A stretch of DNA of 64,000 nucleotides from Sphingomonas aliaeris (GTDB taxonomy: Bacteria; Pseudomonadota; Alphaproteobacteria; Sphingomonadales; Sphingomonadaceae). Both the position numbers and the translations under genes were made by a program. The stretch spans positions 2,048,501 through 2,112,500 of the forward strand of contig NZ_CP061035.1 of the NCBI RefSeq assembly GCF_016743815.1. The letters are read 5' to 3'. Positions 7,468-16,627 of this stretch are shown here, piece after piece (within the stretch, counting starts at the first letter, position 1; every line of letters starts with the position of its first letter). Under the pieces are notes generated by a model, which was given only the letters and a program-made list of their open reading frames with translations, did no database searches and was not told the DNA's origin.

Positions 7468-9273
7468 TCAGCTAGAGGATGCCTGCTCCACATGCGTGAT
7501 AACGGCGGCGGGCAGACGCAAAGTCAAGCGCTGCGCGTCGATCGAGAGCGTTCCGCCCAGTTCGATCGCGAGGTTGCGAGCGAGGCGCAGGGCAAATCCG
7601 GTGCCCAGAAGCGGTGCGCCCTCGACCTCGGCGACGACTTCGGCATCGATTGACATCAACGCCTCGTTCCCGAACGCAGCGAGCGTCTTGGGCCGATCGA
7701 AGGTCAGGATCGCGTGCGTATCCGCGATCAGGCGTGCCGCGATCCCGATCGTCTCGCCCGAACCGCCCGACGCGACCAATGTCGCCATGACCCGGCCGAC
7801 GAGACGTTCGACCGCGCGCTCGTCCCCGGCGATGGCGAGATCGTGCGGTTCGCAATCGATCGTCAGCCTGGTGCCCCGGAGCGTGGCGAGCGGCGCGAGA
7901 TCCGATGCAACCTGTCGCAGGAGATCGCCAACGGGGACGCTATCGGCGCGAAGATCGAGTGCATCCGATTCGAGCCGCGCCGCCATGTCGATATCCTCGA
8001 TCGCGGTCAGCAGATCGGCGGTCTGGCGGCGGATCGTCGCGGCCTGATCGCGATACCCCTGCGGGACCGGGCCGAGCAATTGAGTCTCGATCATCTCGGC
8101 AAAGCCCGCGATCGCGTTGGTCGGGGTGCGCAGTTCGTGAACCAGATGCCGAAGCGATTCAGCGGCCGGCTTCCGATCGGCGCGGGACGGTGTCGCACTT
8201 TCGTCCATGCGCGGGCGGCGTGCCGTGCCACGATAGCCGGTGAAGCGCCCGCTCGCCGGTTCGAACACGGGGACGCCGGAGATACGCCATTCGCCCGCGG
8301 CGTCCGATCGCCCCTCGACGAGCAGGCGGGCATCGGAAAACCCCGTCCGGCGGCGGAAAGCGCCTGCCGCCACTCCATCGACCCGCGAGTCGCCGGGATG
8401 CGTCGCGAAATCCAGCGACGTGCCGATTAACGCGGCGCGGGTCGCGCCTTCGATCCAGCGCACGATACCCTGTGGGTCGGTCTCGAACCGGAAGGCGAGC
8501 GATTGCGACGAAAGTGCGTCGTTCGGATCCGACCGATCCTCGTTCGCGGCATGCGGCGCATGATCGTCGCGGTTGCGCTTATAGGCGTCGATCCGGGCAA
8601 CGAGGTCCGCGATCTGGAACGGTCCGTCGCCGGTTTCCTCGACGGGTTGCGCCGGCTGCTCGGGTTCGACGGTGTCAGCTTGGCGAAGCGCCTCGGCAAA
8701 GACCGGCAGGTTACGCGCAATCGCGCCGACGGAGACGAAGGCCGTGTCCGAAGCAGCCTCGGTCTCAGGGGGCGTGACCGGCACGGCCTCGACCGCGGGC
8801 AGGGAGTCGGTCAGGATCAGCGGCGTTTCGGCCCCGGTCTCGATCATCGCCGGCAGGCGGAAATCCTGAGGGCCGAATACTTCCAGCGCCCGGACGACGT
8901 CCGCCGGAAGATCGCGCCGGTGGCGCAGGACGGAACGAGCGGCCGACGACATGCCCGGCAAGAGAGCGATCCATTCCTCCGTCTCCAGGCGCGCGGCGCG
9001 AAGCACGGGGGCGGCGATCGAGATATCCTCGTCGCAGAACAGTCTGACCAGCGCGGCGGGCGGATCGGCTTCGGCCAGCGCGCGCGCACTTGCGGCGCGG
9101 ACCAGCGCCGGCACGTCGGACCGGATCGACTGCAGCCGGGCAATCGCGTCGGGCGTGGCCGGGGTCCGACGCCGTCCGATCAGATCCACCAATTGCCGCC
9201 ATGTCGATTGCGCGCCGAACGGCGACGACATTTCTGCCGATAGGACCGTCTCGAGGCTGTCGTCGAAGCGCAA
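7468..9273 (-). CDS. DUF2336-type sensor histidine kinase with degraded ATPase domain
   Basis: 601 residues from TTG 9271-9273, chosen because AAGGAAAG stands five bases upstream. The N-terminal ~200 residues resemble the helical DUF2336 module (VPALVRAASARAL, DEDISIAAPVLRAARL). A PAS-like stretch follows, then the dimerisation box HLVHELRTPTNAI (His near residue 379). In the C-terminal HATPase region the G2-like GTGFALRLARNLAIELGG is kept, but the expected N-box Asn is missing (RLVGRVMATLVASGG) and the D-x-G-x-G box reads LTFDRPKTL. ATP binding is therefore doubtful. No membrane span, so cytosolic. The polysaccharide deacetylase follows. Confidence 0.8.
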   Translation of the reverse strand: MRFDDSLETVLSAEMSSPFGAQSTWRQLVDLIGRRRTPATPDAIARLQSIRSDVPALVRAASARALAEADPPAALVRLFCDEDISIAAPVLRAARLETEEWIALLPGMSSAARSVLRHRRDLPADVVRALEVFGPQDFRLPAMIETGAETPLILTDSLPAVEAVPVTPPETEAASDTAFVSVGAIARNLPVFAEALRQADTVEPEQPAQPVEETGDGPFQIADLVARIDAYKRNRDDHAPHAANEDRSDPNDALSSQSLAFRFETDPQGIVRWIEGATRAALIGTSLDFATHPGDSRVDGVAAGAFRRRTGFSDARLLVEGRSDAAGEWRISGVPVFEPASGRFTGYRGTARRPRMDESATPSRADRKPAAESLRHLVHELRTPTNAIAGFAEMIETQLLGPVPQGYRDQAATIRRQTADLLTAIEDIDMAARLESDALDLRADSVPVGDLLRQVASDLAPLATLRGTRLTIDCEPHDLAIAGDERAVERLVGRVMATLVASGGSGETIGIAARLIADTHAILTFDRPKTLAAFGNEALMSIDAEVVAEVEGAPLLGTGFALRLARNLAIELGGTLSIDAQRLTLRLPAAVITHVEQASSS

Positions 9274-9458
9274 ATCACTTTCCTTGGTTCGAAAGCACCG
9301 ATCGCCTTCGTAACGATTCCTTAACCTGACCCGCCAAGTGCGCAAACCCGGAGATTTTGGGACGTTGCAATGTGGGACAATTGCGTTCACCCGTAATTAT
9401 ATTATAGCGCATCGCGAAAGGCCGATCGTAAAATCGCGCCGTCGGGGAGCATTGCGTA

Positions 9459-9926
9459 ATGGCGTTTGATCAGATCGACAGACAGATTCTGACGTTTCTT
9501 CAGGAAGATGGTCGAATGACCAATGTCGATCTGGCGGAACGTGTCGGCCTGACCGCGCCGCCGTGCCTGCGCCGCGTACGGGCGCTGGAAGATGCGGGCG
9601 CCATCCGCGGGTATCATGCGGAACTGGATCCCGCCGCGCTCGGCTATCCGATCACCGTATTCGCGATGGTCAGTCTGCGCAGCCAGGCGGAACACGATCT
9701 TGCAGCGTTCGAGAATCATGTCGCCGCGATTCCTGAGATCAGGGAATGTCATATGCTGAATGGCGAGATCGACTTCATCCTGAAGATCGTCGCGGCGGAC
9801 CTGAAGAGTTTCCAGGACATATTGACGACCCACCTGACGCCTGCGCCCAACGTCGCGAGCGTCAAGACGTCGCTGACGATCCGGACGGCGAAGGCACTGC
9901 CCGGCATTCCGGTGCGAATGGAATAA
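9459..9926 (+). CDS. Lrp/AsnC-family transcriptional regulator
   Basis: 155 residues. The N-terminal winged helix-turn-helix (DRQILTFLQEDGRMTNVDLAERVGLTAPPCLRRVRALEDAG, about residues 6-45) is followed by the linker IRGYHAELDPAALGYPITVF and a C-terminal RAM/AsnC ligand-binding domain (AIPEIRECHMLNGEIDFILKIV). These proteins form octamers and sense amino acids. GGGGAG ten bases before the ATG is a good ribosome site. The region between it and the divergent kinase gene contains an AT-rich TATATTATAG stretch near 9398-9407 that could be its promoter. The target is unknown. Confidence 0.9.
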   Translation: MAFDQIDRQILTFLQEDGRMTNVDLAERVGLTAPPCLRRVRALEDAGAIRGYHAELDPAALGYPITVFAMVSLRSQAEHDLAAFENHVAAIPEIRECHMLNGEIDFILKIVAADLKSFQDILTTHLTPAPNVASVKTSLTIRTAKALPGIPVRME

Positions 9927-9962
9927 AAAAGCGGGCCGGTGCGGATGGATTAAAAAAGGGGG
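9909..9962. repeat. Imperfect 27-base tandem duplication at the 3' end of the Lrp gene
   Basis: Two adjacent units, 9909-9935 and 9936-9962, match at 24 of 27 bases. Each holds CCGGTGCG, then ATGGA, then an A-rich run and a G-rich end. The first unit contains the last codons and stop of the Lrp gene. The A tract of the second serves as the U tract of the terminator on the other strand. Confidence 0.75.
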
Positions 9963-9982
9963 CGACATCGCTGCCGCCCCCC
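9951..9982 (-). terminator. Intrinsic terminator of the exported repeat-protein gene
   Basis: On the minus strand, GGGGGCG and CGCCCCC form a stem around a loop of about ten bases, followed at once by TTTTTTA. It sits 23 bases after the stop of the 10005-11294 gene. Confidence 0.8.
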
Positions 9983-10004
9983 TTCTCGTTTCTCTGGCCT
10001 CGGA

Positions 10005-11294
10005 TCAGGCGGTCGGAGCGCCGGGGGCGTCCGCCCACGTCGTCCACAACTGCGCGATCTGGGCGCGCAGGCCGTTCTTGACCAATGCGAACGCGGCCTT
10101 GGCCGACGCCTTGTCGCCCGACTGGAGATAGGCGATGCCGAGATGGGTGTTCACCTCATCGACGTTCACCTTGTCGCCACCCTTGGCGAGCGCGAGCTTA
10201 TACATCTCGATCGCCTTGGGATAATTGTTGTTGCCGAGGTAGAAGTCGCCGGTACCCGCGGCGGAGAGACCGTTCGGCGATGCCGCAGCAGTCTTTTCCT
10301 GAGCGGCGGCCGAGCCTTCCTTCGCGAGCTGAGACGCGGCGTCTGCCGAGATGCGAGCGACGTTGGCGTTGGTCGCGGCGAGCTTGCCGCTGGCCTTGCC
10401 GTCCTTGATCACCGACTGGCTTTCCGTCGCGACGCCGATTTCGACGGCAAGATCGGCATATTCCAGATATTCCTGCTCACCCGCGAGCGATCCCGTAGCA
10501 CGCAAGAGGCGGAACAGATCGACGCGTTCGCGCTTGGTGATCAGCTTCTGATTGGCGCCCTGGAAACCGAACACGAAGATCGCGGTGTGCCAGTTCTTCT
10601 GCGTGGGATAGGCATACAGCCAGTCACGCGTCCAACGCTGCGTCGCGGCGACATCGGTCGTCTTCTGCAGCGCGGTGATCGTGTACTTGTAGAGATCCTC
10701 GTCCGGCTTCCGGCCCGCAGCCTTTTCGGCGGCGACCATCGCTTCCAGATCGGCGGCTCCGCCCGACGGATCCCCGTTCAGGATCTTCGCGCGGGCAAGC
10801 TGCAGCGGCAGGTTCGGCGTCGTGTAGCCGAGTTCCTTGGCGCGCTGATAGCCGGCGAGCGCCGCCGGATATTGCTTGGCATTGTACGAGATATTGGCGC
10901 GCATATAGGTGAAGCGGCCGAGCTCGGTCTTGGGCGTCGACGGGTTGGCGATCAGCGCATCGATCATCGGAGTGAGCGGCGCATCCGTGCTCGTCGGTCC
11001 GAGCTTGTTCGCTTCGAGCTGGAGACGAAGGACCTGGCCGAAATAGCGCTCGTCATCGGTCTTTGCGGCGGCCTCTACAGCGGCGATGTTCGTTTCCGCG
11101 GTGGCGAAGTCCTTGGCCGTCAGCGCGGCCTGCGCCGCGACGACCGAATTGCGGATTTCGGGGCTGACCTTGGGTCCTGCCGGCGCCTCTTCCTTCTTCT
11201 TCGCCTCGGCGGGCATCACGACGGCGATGCTGCTGGTCGTGGCGATCAATGCGGCGGCAAAAGCGGCGCGGGGCAATGTTTTCCGGGTGTTCAC
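10005..11294 (-). CDS. Exported tetratricopeptide-like repeat protein
   Basis: 429 residues from GTG 11292-11294, with AGGAGAG eight bases upstream. The open frame continues upstream, but that part is low-complexity Arg-rich shadow. A signal peptide (MNTRKTLPRAAFAAALIATTSSIAVVMPAEA) precedes a Lys/Glu-rich segment, then helical repeats with TPR-like spacing (FTYMRANISYNAKQYPAALAGYQRAKELG; DFYLGNNNYPKAIEMYKLALAKGGDKVNVDEVNTHLGIAYLQSGDKASAKAAF is one adjacent pair). Likely a periplasmic scaffold. No catalytic motif is evident. It is monocistronic with its own terminator. Confidence 0.8.
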   Translation of the reverse strand: MNTRKTLPRAAFAAALIATTSSIAVVMPAEAKKKEEAPAGPKVSPEIRNSVVAAQAALTAKDFATAETNIAAVEAAAKTDDERYFGQVLRLQLEANKLGPTSTDAPLTPMIDALIANPSTPKTELGRFTYMRANISYNAKQYPAALAGYQRAKELGYTTPNLPLQLARAKILNGDPSGGAADLEAMVAAEKAAGRKPDEDLYKYTITALQKTTDVAATQRWTRDWLYAYPTQKNWHTAIFVFGFQGANQKLITKRERVDLFRLLRATGSLAGEQEYLEYADLAVEIGVATESQSVIKDGKASGKLAATNANVARISADAASQLAKEGSAAAQEKTAAASPNGLSAAGTGDFYLGNNNYPKAIEMYKLALAKGGDKVNVDEVNTHLGIAYLQSGDKASAKAAFALVKNGLRAQIAQLWTTWADAPGAPTA

Positions 11295-11486
11295 GAAGCA
11301 ACTCTCCTGCTGGGGCGGCGCCGACGCGCCGTTTCCGAACGATTTCGCTGTAGCCACCGGCGGGGCCGGGTCAAGCGACGCGAGGCCGCAGATGACGAAA
11401 GGCGCCTGAACAACGATTGAATGCGCGCGCGGCTCCGTCGCGACGGCGCTTTGACCGCAGGGGTGCGGATCGCTAACGCGCCGCGC

Positions 11487-12242
11487 ATGATCGCCACGCT
11501 CTCCCCCGCCAAGACGCTCGACTATGAAACGCCTGTTCCGGAGGTGAAGCCGAGCGCGCCGCGCTTCGCGGACGATGCGGAGAAACTCGCCCGGTCGGCG
11601 GCGAACCTCAGCCAAAAGCGGCTGTCCGAACTGATGAGCATTTCGAAGCCGCTGGCGAAACTGAATGCCGATCGTTTCGCGGGGTTCATGGAGCAGGAGC
11701 AGCGGCCGGCGCTGTATGCCTTTGCAGGCGACGTCTATACCGGACTGGAGGCGAAGACGCTGGACGATGCGGCGGTGACGTTCGCGCAGGGGCATGTGCG
11801 GATGCTTTCCGGCCTATACGGGCTGCTGCGTCCGCTGGACGCGATGCGGCCATACCGGCTGGAAATGGGCACGCGCTGGGCACCGCGACGCAAGAGCCTG
11901 TACGAGTATTGGGACGGCCGAATCGCCGATCTGCTGGCGGACGATCTGGAAGAGGAGGGATCGGGCGTTGTGCTGAATCTCGCGAGCCAGGAATATTGGC
12001 ATGCGGTGGACGGTAAGCTGCCCGCTGGCGTCCGGGTGATCGAGGTGGACTTCCGCGAGCCCGGCCCGAAAGGCCCGCGCTTCGTGAGCTTCAACGCGAA
12101 GCGCGCGCGCGGGATGATGGCTCGGTTCCTGTGCGAACATCATATCGACGATGTCGAGGGGATGAAGGGCTTCGACAGCGACGGATATGCCTTCGATCCC
12201 GCCGAAAGCAGCGAGAATCGCTGGCGGTTCATGCGCTCGTGA
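11487..12242 (+). CDS. yaaA: YaaA (UPF0246) peroxide stress protein
   Basis: 251 residues beginning MIATLSPAKTLDY, the family's diagnostic opening, with LYAFAGDVYTGLEA, MLSGLYGLLRPLDAMRPYRLEMG, NLASQEYW and VSFNAKRARGMMARF all present in order. In E. coli YaaA limits intracellular free iron and protects DNA during peroxide stress. Full family length. The preceding open frame (from 11421) has no family match, so the ATG at 11487 is used. The last codons overlap the GTG of the following SDR gene (GTGA), implying coupled translation. Confidence 0.93.
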   Translation: MIATLSPAKTLDYETPVPEVKPSAPRFADDAEKLARSAANLSQKRLSELMSISKPLAKLNADRFAGFMEQEQRPALYAFAGDVYTGLEAKTLDDAAVTFAQGHVRMLSGLYGLLRPLDAMRPYRLEMGTRWAPRRKSLYEYWDGRIADLLADDLEEEGSGVVLNLASQEYWHAVDGKLPAGVRVIEVDFREPGPKGPRFVSFNAKRARGMMARFLCEHHIDDVEGMKGFDSDGYAFDPAESSENRWRFMRS

Positions 12243-12937
12243 GCGGCTCGGCCGTCATCATCGGCGCATCGGGCGGGATCGGCGCGGCGCTGGAAGCGGC
12301 GTTGATCGAGGAAGAGGCGTTCGACGTCGTCCACGGCTTTGCGCGGTCGAGGTCCAGATCGCAGCACATCGATCTGGAAGACGAAACGACGATCGCCGCA
12401 GCGGCTGAAACCGTCGCGAAGGGCCCGCCCCCCAGCCTCGTCATCATCGCAACCGGGCTGTTGCACGACGGCGATCGCGGCCCGGAAAAGTCGATGCGCG
12501 AACTGGATGCCGAATGGCTGGCGCGGAATTATGCAATCAACACGATCGGTCCCGCATTGATCGCGAAGCATTTCCTGCCGCTCGGGCAGAAAGGCGTGAA
12601 ATCCACCTTCGCCGCACTGTCCGCGCGCGTGGGCAGCATATCCGACAACAAGATGGGCGGCTGGTACGGATATCGCGCATCGAAGGCGGCGCTGAACATG
12701 ATGATCCGGTCGCTGGCGATCGAGGAGAAGCGGCGCAACGACCGCAGCATCGTCGTCGCGCTGCATCCGGGCACGGTCGACACGACGCTGTCCAAACCGT
12801 TTCAGGGCAATGTGCAGCCCGGCCGGCTGTTCGAGACGGGGCGCGCGGCGGTGCAGTTGCTGGACGTGATCGACGGGCTGAAGGTCACCGACAGCGGCAG
12901 GATCTTCGCCTGGGACGGGGCCGAGATCCCCGCCTGA
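12239..12937 (+). CDS. C-factor-like short-chain dehydrogenase
   Basis: 232 residues from GTG 12239-12241, overlapping the yaaA TGA. Rossmann motif GASGGIG lies near residue 9. The catalytic Ser is around LSARVG and the Tyr/Lys pair is YGYRASKAAL. The C-terminal region HPGTVDTTLSKPFQGNVQPG and RIFAWDGAEIP is characteristic of the CsgA/C-factor branch of SDRs, NAD(P)-dependent oxidoreductases of mostly unknown substrate. Acidic ends after the second strand are not clear enough to decide the cofactor. Co-translated with yaaA. Confidence 0.85.
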   Translation: MSGSAVIIGASGGIGAALEAALIEEEAFDVVHGFARSRSRSQHIDLEDETTIAAAAETVAKGPPPSLVIIATGLLHDGDRGPEKSMRELDAEWLARNYAINTIGPALIAKHFLPLGQKGVKSTFAALSARVGSISDNKMGGWYGYRASKAALNMMIRSLAIEEKRRNDRSIVVALHPGTVDTTLSKPFQGNVQPGRLFETGRAAVQLLDVIDGLKVTDSGRIFAWDGAEIPA

Positions 12938-13091
12938 CGCGGTACCGTTCGGCCCGCTCCCGCGATGGGACGGCCGCCCCTCTCGCGTACGCACGCGCGG
13001 GTGCGTGCAGGCGGGCGCGCAGGGTTGGCATAGGGTGACGGCTCGGCTAAAGCCGTCACGATACTGAAACCAACCCCGAAAGCCCTGAAAT

Positions 13092-15861
13092 TTGACCGAC
13101 GAGACCATCCTCGCCGACCCTTCCGATATCTCCCCCATCTCGATCGTGGACGAGATGCGGTCGAGCTATCTCGACTATGCGATGAGCGTGATCGTTTCGC
13201 GCGCGTTGCCCGACGTCCGCGACGGCCTGAAGCCCGTGCATCGACGCATCCTGTTCGCCAGCCAGGAGGGCGGTTTCGTCCCCGGCCGGCCGTATCGCAA
13301 ATGCGCGAAGATCGTCGGCGACGTGATGGGCAATTACCATCCGCACGGCGACAGCTCGATCTACATGGCGCTCGCCCGCCTCGCGCAGGATTGGGCGATG
13401 CGCGTCATGTTGATGGACGGCCAGGGGAATTTCGGATCGATGGATCCGGATATGCCGGCATCGATGCGCTATACCGAGGCGCGGCTGACCAAGGCTGCGA
13501 TGGCGCTGCTGAGCGACATCGACAAGGATACCGTTGATTTCGCGCCGAACTATGACGGGTCGCGCGAAGAGCCGACCGTCCTGCCCGCGCGCTTCCCGAA
13601 CATTCTGGTCAACGGCGCCGGCGGCATCGCGGTCGGCATGGCGACGAACATTCCGCCGCACAATCTTGGCGAAGTGGTCGATGCGTGCCTGGCCTATGTC
13701 GACCGGTCGCTGGAGGGCGGCGAACCGCTGACGATCGACGAGTTGATGGAGATCGTGCCCGGTCCGGATTTCCCGACCGGCGGCATCATCCTGGGCCGGG
13801 CGGGCTGCAAGGCCGCTTATACCGAGGGTCGCGGATCGATCATCGTGCGGTCGCGCCACACGATCGAGGAAGCGCGGGGCGACCGCCGGTCGATCGTGCT
13901 GACCGAAATTCCGTACCAGAGCGGCAAGAATGCCTTGGTGGAGAAGATCGCCGAGGCCGCGAAAGACAAGCGCATCGAGGGCGTCAGCGATATTCGCGAC
14001 GAATCGAACCGCTTCGGCGTGCGGATCGTCATTGACCTGAAGCGCGACGCGACGGCCGACGTCGTGTTGAACCAATTGTGGCGGCACACGCCGGCGCAGG
14101 GGTCCTTCCCGGCCAACATGCTGGCGATCCGCGGGGGCCGGCCCGAAACGCTGAACCTGCGCGACATCATCGAAGCGTTCGTCAAGTTCCGCGAGGAAGT
14201 GATCACGCGGCGGTCGAAGTTCGAACTCGCCAAGGCACGCGAGCGGGCGCATTTGTTGCTCGGCCTGGTGATCGCCGTCACCAATCTGGACGAAGTGGTG
14301 AAGATGATCCGCGGATCCTCCAGCCCCGCCGCCGCGCGCCAGAAGCTGCTCGAGAAATCGTGGCCGATCGCGGAAATCGCGCCGTATATCCGGCTGGTCG
14401 AGGCGGTCGAGGACAAGCAGGAAGGCGACGTCTATCGCCTGTCCGAGGCTCAGGTCCGCGCGATCCTGGACCTGCGTCTGCACCGCCTGACCGCGCTCGG
14501 CCGCGACGAGATCGGCAACGAGTTGCAGGGTCTGGCCGATCTCGATCACCGAATTGCTCGAAATTCTGGCGAACCGGGCGAAGCTGTATGCGGTAATGCG
14601 CGAGGAACTCGCGGCGGTACGAGCCGAATTCGCTACACCGCGCAAGACCGAGATCGCAGCCGCTGCCGACGGGATCGACGATGAGGATCTGATCGAGCGC
14701 GAGGAGATGGTCGTTACCGTCACCCTGCAAGGCTATATCAAGCGGACGACGCTCGATACGTTCCGGGCGCAGGCGCGCGGCGGCAAGGGCCGCGCGGGCA
14801 TGGCGACGAAGGACGAGGACGCCGTCACCAACCTGTTCGTTACCAGCACGCACACGCCGGTGCTGTTCTTCTCCAACCACGGCAAGGTGTACCGCATGAA
14901 GGTATGGCGCCTGCCCGAGGGCGGCGCCGCGACGCGCGGACGGCCGATGATCAACCTGTTGCCGCTGGCGGCGGACGAGAAGATCACGACCGTGCTGCCA
15001 TTGCCCGAGAATGAGGACGATTGGGGCAAGCTGCACGTCATGTTCGCGACCGCGAAGGGCAGCGTGCGCCGCAATTCGATGGACGCGTTCACCAACGTTC
15101 CGTCGAACGGCAAGATCGCGATGAAGTTCGAAGGCGAGGATGCCGACGACCGGCTGATCGGCGTGGCGGTGCTGGACGAAGGCGACGACGTTCTGCTGGC
15201 CACACGCGGCGGCAAGGCGATCCGTTTCGCCGCGACCGACGTGCGCGAATTCCAGAGCCGCAATTCGACCGGCGTGCGCGGCATGACGTTGAAGGCCGGC
15301 GACGAGGTGATCTCGCTGTCGATCCTGCACCGCGTGAATGCCGATCCGCAGCAGCGCGAGAATTACCTGAAATACGCACCATGGAAGGCCGAACGCGAAG
15401 GCGCGCCGGACGATCAGGCGTTGTTCGACGAAATGGTGAAGAGCGAGCAGTTCATCCTGACGGTGTGCACCAACGGATACGGCAAATTGTCGAGCGCCTA
15501 TGACTATCGCCGCACCAATCGCGGTGGTCAGGGCATTACGAACATCGACAATATCGCGCGCAACGGACAGGTCGTGGCCAGCTTCGCGGCGGCCAAGGGG
15601 CATCAGTTGATGCTGGTGACCGATCAGGCGAAGTTGATCCGCACGACGCTGGGCAGCCTGCGCGTCATCAGCCGCAATTCGGCGGGCGTAAAGCTGTTCG
15701 ACGTCGGCAAGAACGAGCATGTCGTGTCGGCTGCGCGGATCGAGGAAACCGAAGGCGAAGCGGAGGACGTGCGGGGGATCGAGGATCTGCCCGAGATCGC
15801 GCCGAACGACGATGCCAATACGGCGGACGACAGCGCCGCCGGTCCGGAGGACGGCGTATGA
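13092..15861 (+). pseudogene. gyrA: DNA gyrase subunit A, frame broken by one extra base
   Basis: ATP-dependent DNA supercoiling enzyme, breakage-reunion subunit, about 922 residues once repaired. N-terminal part: ISIVDEMRSSYLDYAMSVIV, GNYHPHGDSSIY, catalytic Tyr127 in MRYTEARL. C-terminal part: beta-pinwheel repeats with a gyrase box-like QARGGKGRAG. The frame reads through ELQGLADL to about 14544 and then continues one base out of phase as ITELLEILANRAKLYAVMREEL; one extra base lies within 14538-14550. gyrA is essential, so a sequencing or assembly indel is much more likely than a real mutation. TTG 13092 is the first start after an in-frame stop. The stop overlaps the next ATG (ATGA). Confidence 0.9.
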
Positions 15862-16211
15862 GCGAATTGCCGATGACCGCGTACAAGGTGCTGACGGGCG
15901 AGCAGATGGCGGAACTGGAGACGTCGGGCCGGTTCGCGGGCGCGCCGGTCGATCTGGCCGATGGGTACATCCATCTGTCGACTTGCGACCAGCTGGCCGA
16001 GACGATCGACAAGCACTTCTCAGGACAGGATAATCTGCACGTTGCCGCGGTCGATCTGGGTGCGTTCGGCGATATCCGATGGGAGGAATCGCGCGGTGGA
16101 CAGTTGTTTCCGCACATCTATGGCAGCGATCTTCTGCTGGAGACGGTGATCGCCTATGGACCGTTGGAACGGTTGGCCGACGGGCAGGTGAAGTTGCCGG
16201 TTGCGGGCTAG
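15858..16211 (+). CDS. DUF952-family protein
   Basis: 117 residues. The sequence AYKVLTGEQMAELETSGRF...APVDLADGYIHLSTCDQLAETIDKHF is the DUF952 signature (a compact fold with a conserved DGYIHLS block), followed by LFPHIYG near the C-terminus. The family is widespread and distantly related to ADP-ribosyl transfer folds, but its biochemical role is not established. The start overlaps the gyrA stop as ATGA, so it is probably translated from the gyrA transcript. Confidence 0.88.
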   Translation: MSELPMTAYKVLTGEQMAELETSGRFAGAPVDLADGYIHLSTCDQLAETIDKHFSGQDNLHVAAVDLGAFGDIRWEESRGGQLFPHIYGSDLLLETVIAYGPLERLADGQVKLPVAG

Positions 16212-16353
16212 CGCACTCTTCCGCGCCGAAACGACGAAAGTATCGATCGCGACGGCTGTCCGGTTTTGGCGCGGCGGTTCATGCGGCGATAGCTTTCGTG
16301 ATCGTCTTCGCTGCTTTGCCCGGAGCATGAACACATAAGGCGACCCGCCCCAA
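16212..16353. other. Gap after the DUF952 gene, before the REP-like repeat
   Basis: First part of the 416-base gene-free stretch between the DUF952 and DUF488 genes. Only short shadow frames are present. I see no RNA gene or promoter I can support. The rest of the gap holds the repeat at 16354-16423 and about 200 bases with an AT-richer patch around 16540-16590. Confidence 0.4.
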
Positions 16354-16423
16354 CCGTTCGTCCTGAGCCTGTCGAAGGGCGGGTCGTGGCGGACAGGCGC
16401 TTCGACAGGCTCAGCACGAACGG
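16354..16423. repeat. REP-like inverted repeat
   Basis: Left arm CCGTTCGTCCTGAGCCTGTC followed by GAAG, and right arm CTTCGACAGGCTCAGCACGA ending ACGG, separated by about 22 bases. The arms are complementary over about 24 bases with one or two mismatches. The core CTTCGACAGGCTCAG is, from general knowledge, a recurrent extragenic palindrome in sphingomonads and other proteobacteria. It lies in the intergenic gap 16212-16627 and could also act as a transcription stop or mRNA stabiliser. Confidence 0.8.
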
Positions 16424-16627
16424 TTCGTATCGAGGGCGGTGCGAGCGACAGCGGGCTTCCGGACCGGCGCCTTTACGGCAAGCGCAATCGTTTTTGTTCG
16501 ACGCCCGTCGTTCGGCCTAGGCGGCGGGCTATACCGTCCTATACGCTACTTTATGGATACCTTGGTCGGATTGATCGTCTTATTTCAGCAGCCCGCCCTG
16601 ATACTTTCGTCCCAAATCGCATCAACC

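Noticed and set aside
14538-14550. Programmed ribosomal frameshift in gyrA
   Set aside because: No slippery heptamer or downstream structure, not known for gyrA, and six other genes show the same kind of break.
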